Shown one piece after another: positions 63,165 through 64,000 of a DNA stretch of 64,000 nucleotides. Position 1 is the stretch's first letter. The number at the start of each line of letters is the position of its first letter. The translations under genes were made by a program, and so were the position numbers. The stretch comes from Candidatus Terasakiella magnetica (GTDB taxonomy: Bacteria > Pseudomonadota > Alphaproteobacteria > Rhodospirillales > Terasakiellaceae), in the NCBI RefSeq assembly GCF_900093605.1, contig NZ_FLYE01000012.1, positions 124,001-188,000 on the forward strand, read 5' to 3'. The notes under the pieces were generated by a model. It was not told the origin of the DNA. It saw only the letters and a list, made by a program, of their open reading frames with translations, and did not search any database.

Positions 63165-64000
63165 TTATTCGCCAATAATCACCTTATTGCGGCCTGTTTC
63201 CTTGGCTTGATACAAAAGCTGATCCGCCCGTTTCAAACCATCACCCAAATTTTCACCTTTGCGTAATTTGACACAGCCGAAACTTGCGGTGATATTTCTT
63301 CTCTCTTTAAGCGATTTATAAGGGCGCATTTCAATACGGGCGCGAATGCGTTCTAGTAATCTTTCCAAGTTCTTAAGCTCAATATCTTCAAAAATAATAC
63401 CGAACTCTTCACCGCCCAGGCGTGCCAGTACATCGCTTTGTCTCGTGCTTTCTTGCAGCTGTTTTGAAACCGATTGCAGCACCTCATCCCCCACATCATG
63501 ACCAAACATATCATTTACACTTTTGAAATGGTCAATATCAAGAATAGAGACCCAGACGTTTTTGCCCTCATAGGCCATACGCTCAAGGTTTTCCGTCCCT
63601 TGATCAAGGAAATAACGTCGATTATAGACCCCGGTTAAAAAGTCCTTCATCGCGCCATCAACCAATTTCTGCGTTTTTTCAATCAACTCAATATTCTGTG
63701 TGACACGACAGAAAAATTCTTCTGGCTGAAAGGGTTTGATCAAAAAGTCATTGGCCCCGGTTTTAATAAAGCGTGCAGATAGGGCCTGCTCATTGCTTTC
63801 TGAAAGACCGATAATGGCGATTTCTTCTTTGCTATGTGTATTTCTAATTCGTTTTGTGAGCTCAAACCCATCCATAGGCGACATGGCATAATCGGTTACA
63901 ACTAAATGAATATCTTCATTTTCTTCAATGGTTTTAAGGGCTTCTTCGCCACTTGATGCTTCTAAAACACTAAATTCATATTGGCGCAAAAGCTCGGTAA
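63165..64000 (-). CDS. Response-regulator diguanylate cyclase (5' end beyond window)
   Basis: At least 278 residues are visible; the frame continues past the right edge, reading TELLRQYEFSVLEASSGEEA at the cut. The receiver has VVTDYAMSPMDGFELT with the phospho-accepting aspartate and ANDFLIKPFQPEEF with the conserved lysine. The GGDEF domain has DIDHFKSVNDMFGHDVGDEVL and ARLGGEEFGIIF, so it should be active. The layout is that of PleD-type proteins. The missing N-terminus would hold the first acidic residues of the receiver. Confidence 0.9.
   Translation of the reverse strand, partial: TELLRQYEFSVLEASSGEEALKTIEENEDIHLVVTDYAMSPMDGFELTKRIRNTHSKEEIAIIGLSESNEQALSARFIKTGANDFLIKPFQPEEFFCRVTQNIELIEKTQKLVDGAMKDFLTGVYNRRYFLDQGTENLERMAYEGKNVWVSILDIDHFKSVNDMFGHDVGDEVLQSVSKQLQESTRQSDVLARLGGEEFGIIFEDIELKNLERLLERIRARIEMRPYKSLKERRNITASFGCVKLRKGENLGDGLKRADQLLYQAKETGRNKVIIGE

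Overview
The window looks like chromosomal DNA of a marine-type alphaproteobacterium, most plausibly of the Rhodospirillales or a neighbouring order. This rests on gene content (hslVU, glnD, typA, lutABC, RQP-type histidine kinase, two GGDEF proteins) and not on any marker-gene comparison, so the genus is left open. No tRNA, rRNA or CRISPR array was seen.

Positions 1-35053 hold a large surface-glycan locus. On the minus strand (9074 down to 1) an FkbH-like protein is followed by an O-antigen ligase, a CDP-glycerol glycerophosphotransferase (TagF) homologue, a YidC-like/sulfatase fusion, a cytidylyltransferase-PEP mutase fusion and phosphonopyruvate decarboxylase (cut by the window edge). This reads as a pathway that makes a phosphonate, probably activates it with CMP, and attaches it to a glycan. 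From 9296 to 14718 an MBOAT acyltransferase, a membrane-anchored SGNH protein, a MaoC-SDR fusion, a methyltransferase and a free acyl carrier protein form what resembles a Dlt-like acyl relay in which FkbH may take the loading role. From 14878 to 18539 come SxtJ, a DUF5989 peptide, a carbamoyltransferase and an SGNH hydrolase. From 18553 on there are GDP-fucose synthesis genes (fcl, gmd, manC), two glycosyltransferases, a PglK/MsbA-type ABC exporter, a sugar-modification block (PIG-L deacetylase, WbqC, an unassigned Rossmann enzyme, a 4,6-dehydratase-type SDR), a kinase-methyltransferase fusion reminiscent of the WbdD chain terminator, an alpha/alpha-toroid protein, a beta-propeller protein, a second methyltransferase and a third SGNH protein.

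Positions 35041-37405 are an insertion-sequence graveyard: pieces of at least two IS30-family transposases, one of them interrupted by a decayed IS630-family element, plus a perfect 32-bp palindrome. An IS30 fragment supplies the last codons of the third SGNH gene.

Positions 37421-64000 return to mostly core genes: hslVU with a clear terminator, a DEDDh exonuclease, a group III truncated globin, a long minus-strand lut operon (lutA, vapBC, lutB, lutC, smr, an XRE regulator, an exported protein) with a VapBC toxin-antitoxin pair embedded between lutA and lutB, a tandem GT2 protein, a DMT transporter, a histidine kinase with a degenerate receiver, typA, an adenosine-kinase-like PfkB protein, a dCache-PAS-PAS-GGDEF protein, a low-molecular-weight tyrosine phosphatase, a sirtuin, a uracil-DNA glycosylase homologue, glnD, a polysaccharide deacetylase and the 3' part of a response-regulator diguanylate cyclase.

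The strongest candidates for something little described are the YidC-like/sulfatase fusion (which lacks the insertase arginine) inside a phosphonate-glycan operon, the Dlt-like FkbH/ACP/MBOAT/SGNH relay, and the kinase-methyltransferase fusion in reversed WbdD order.
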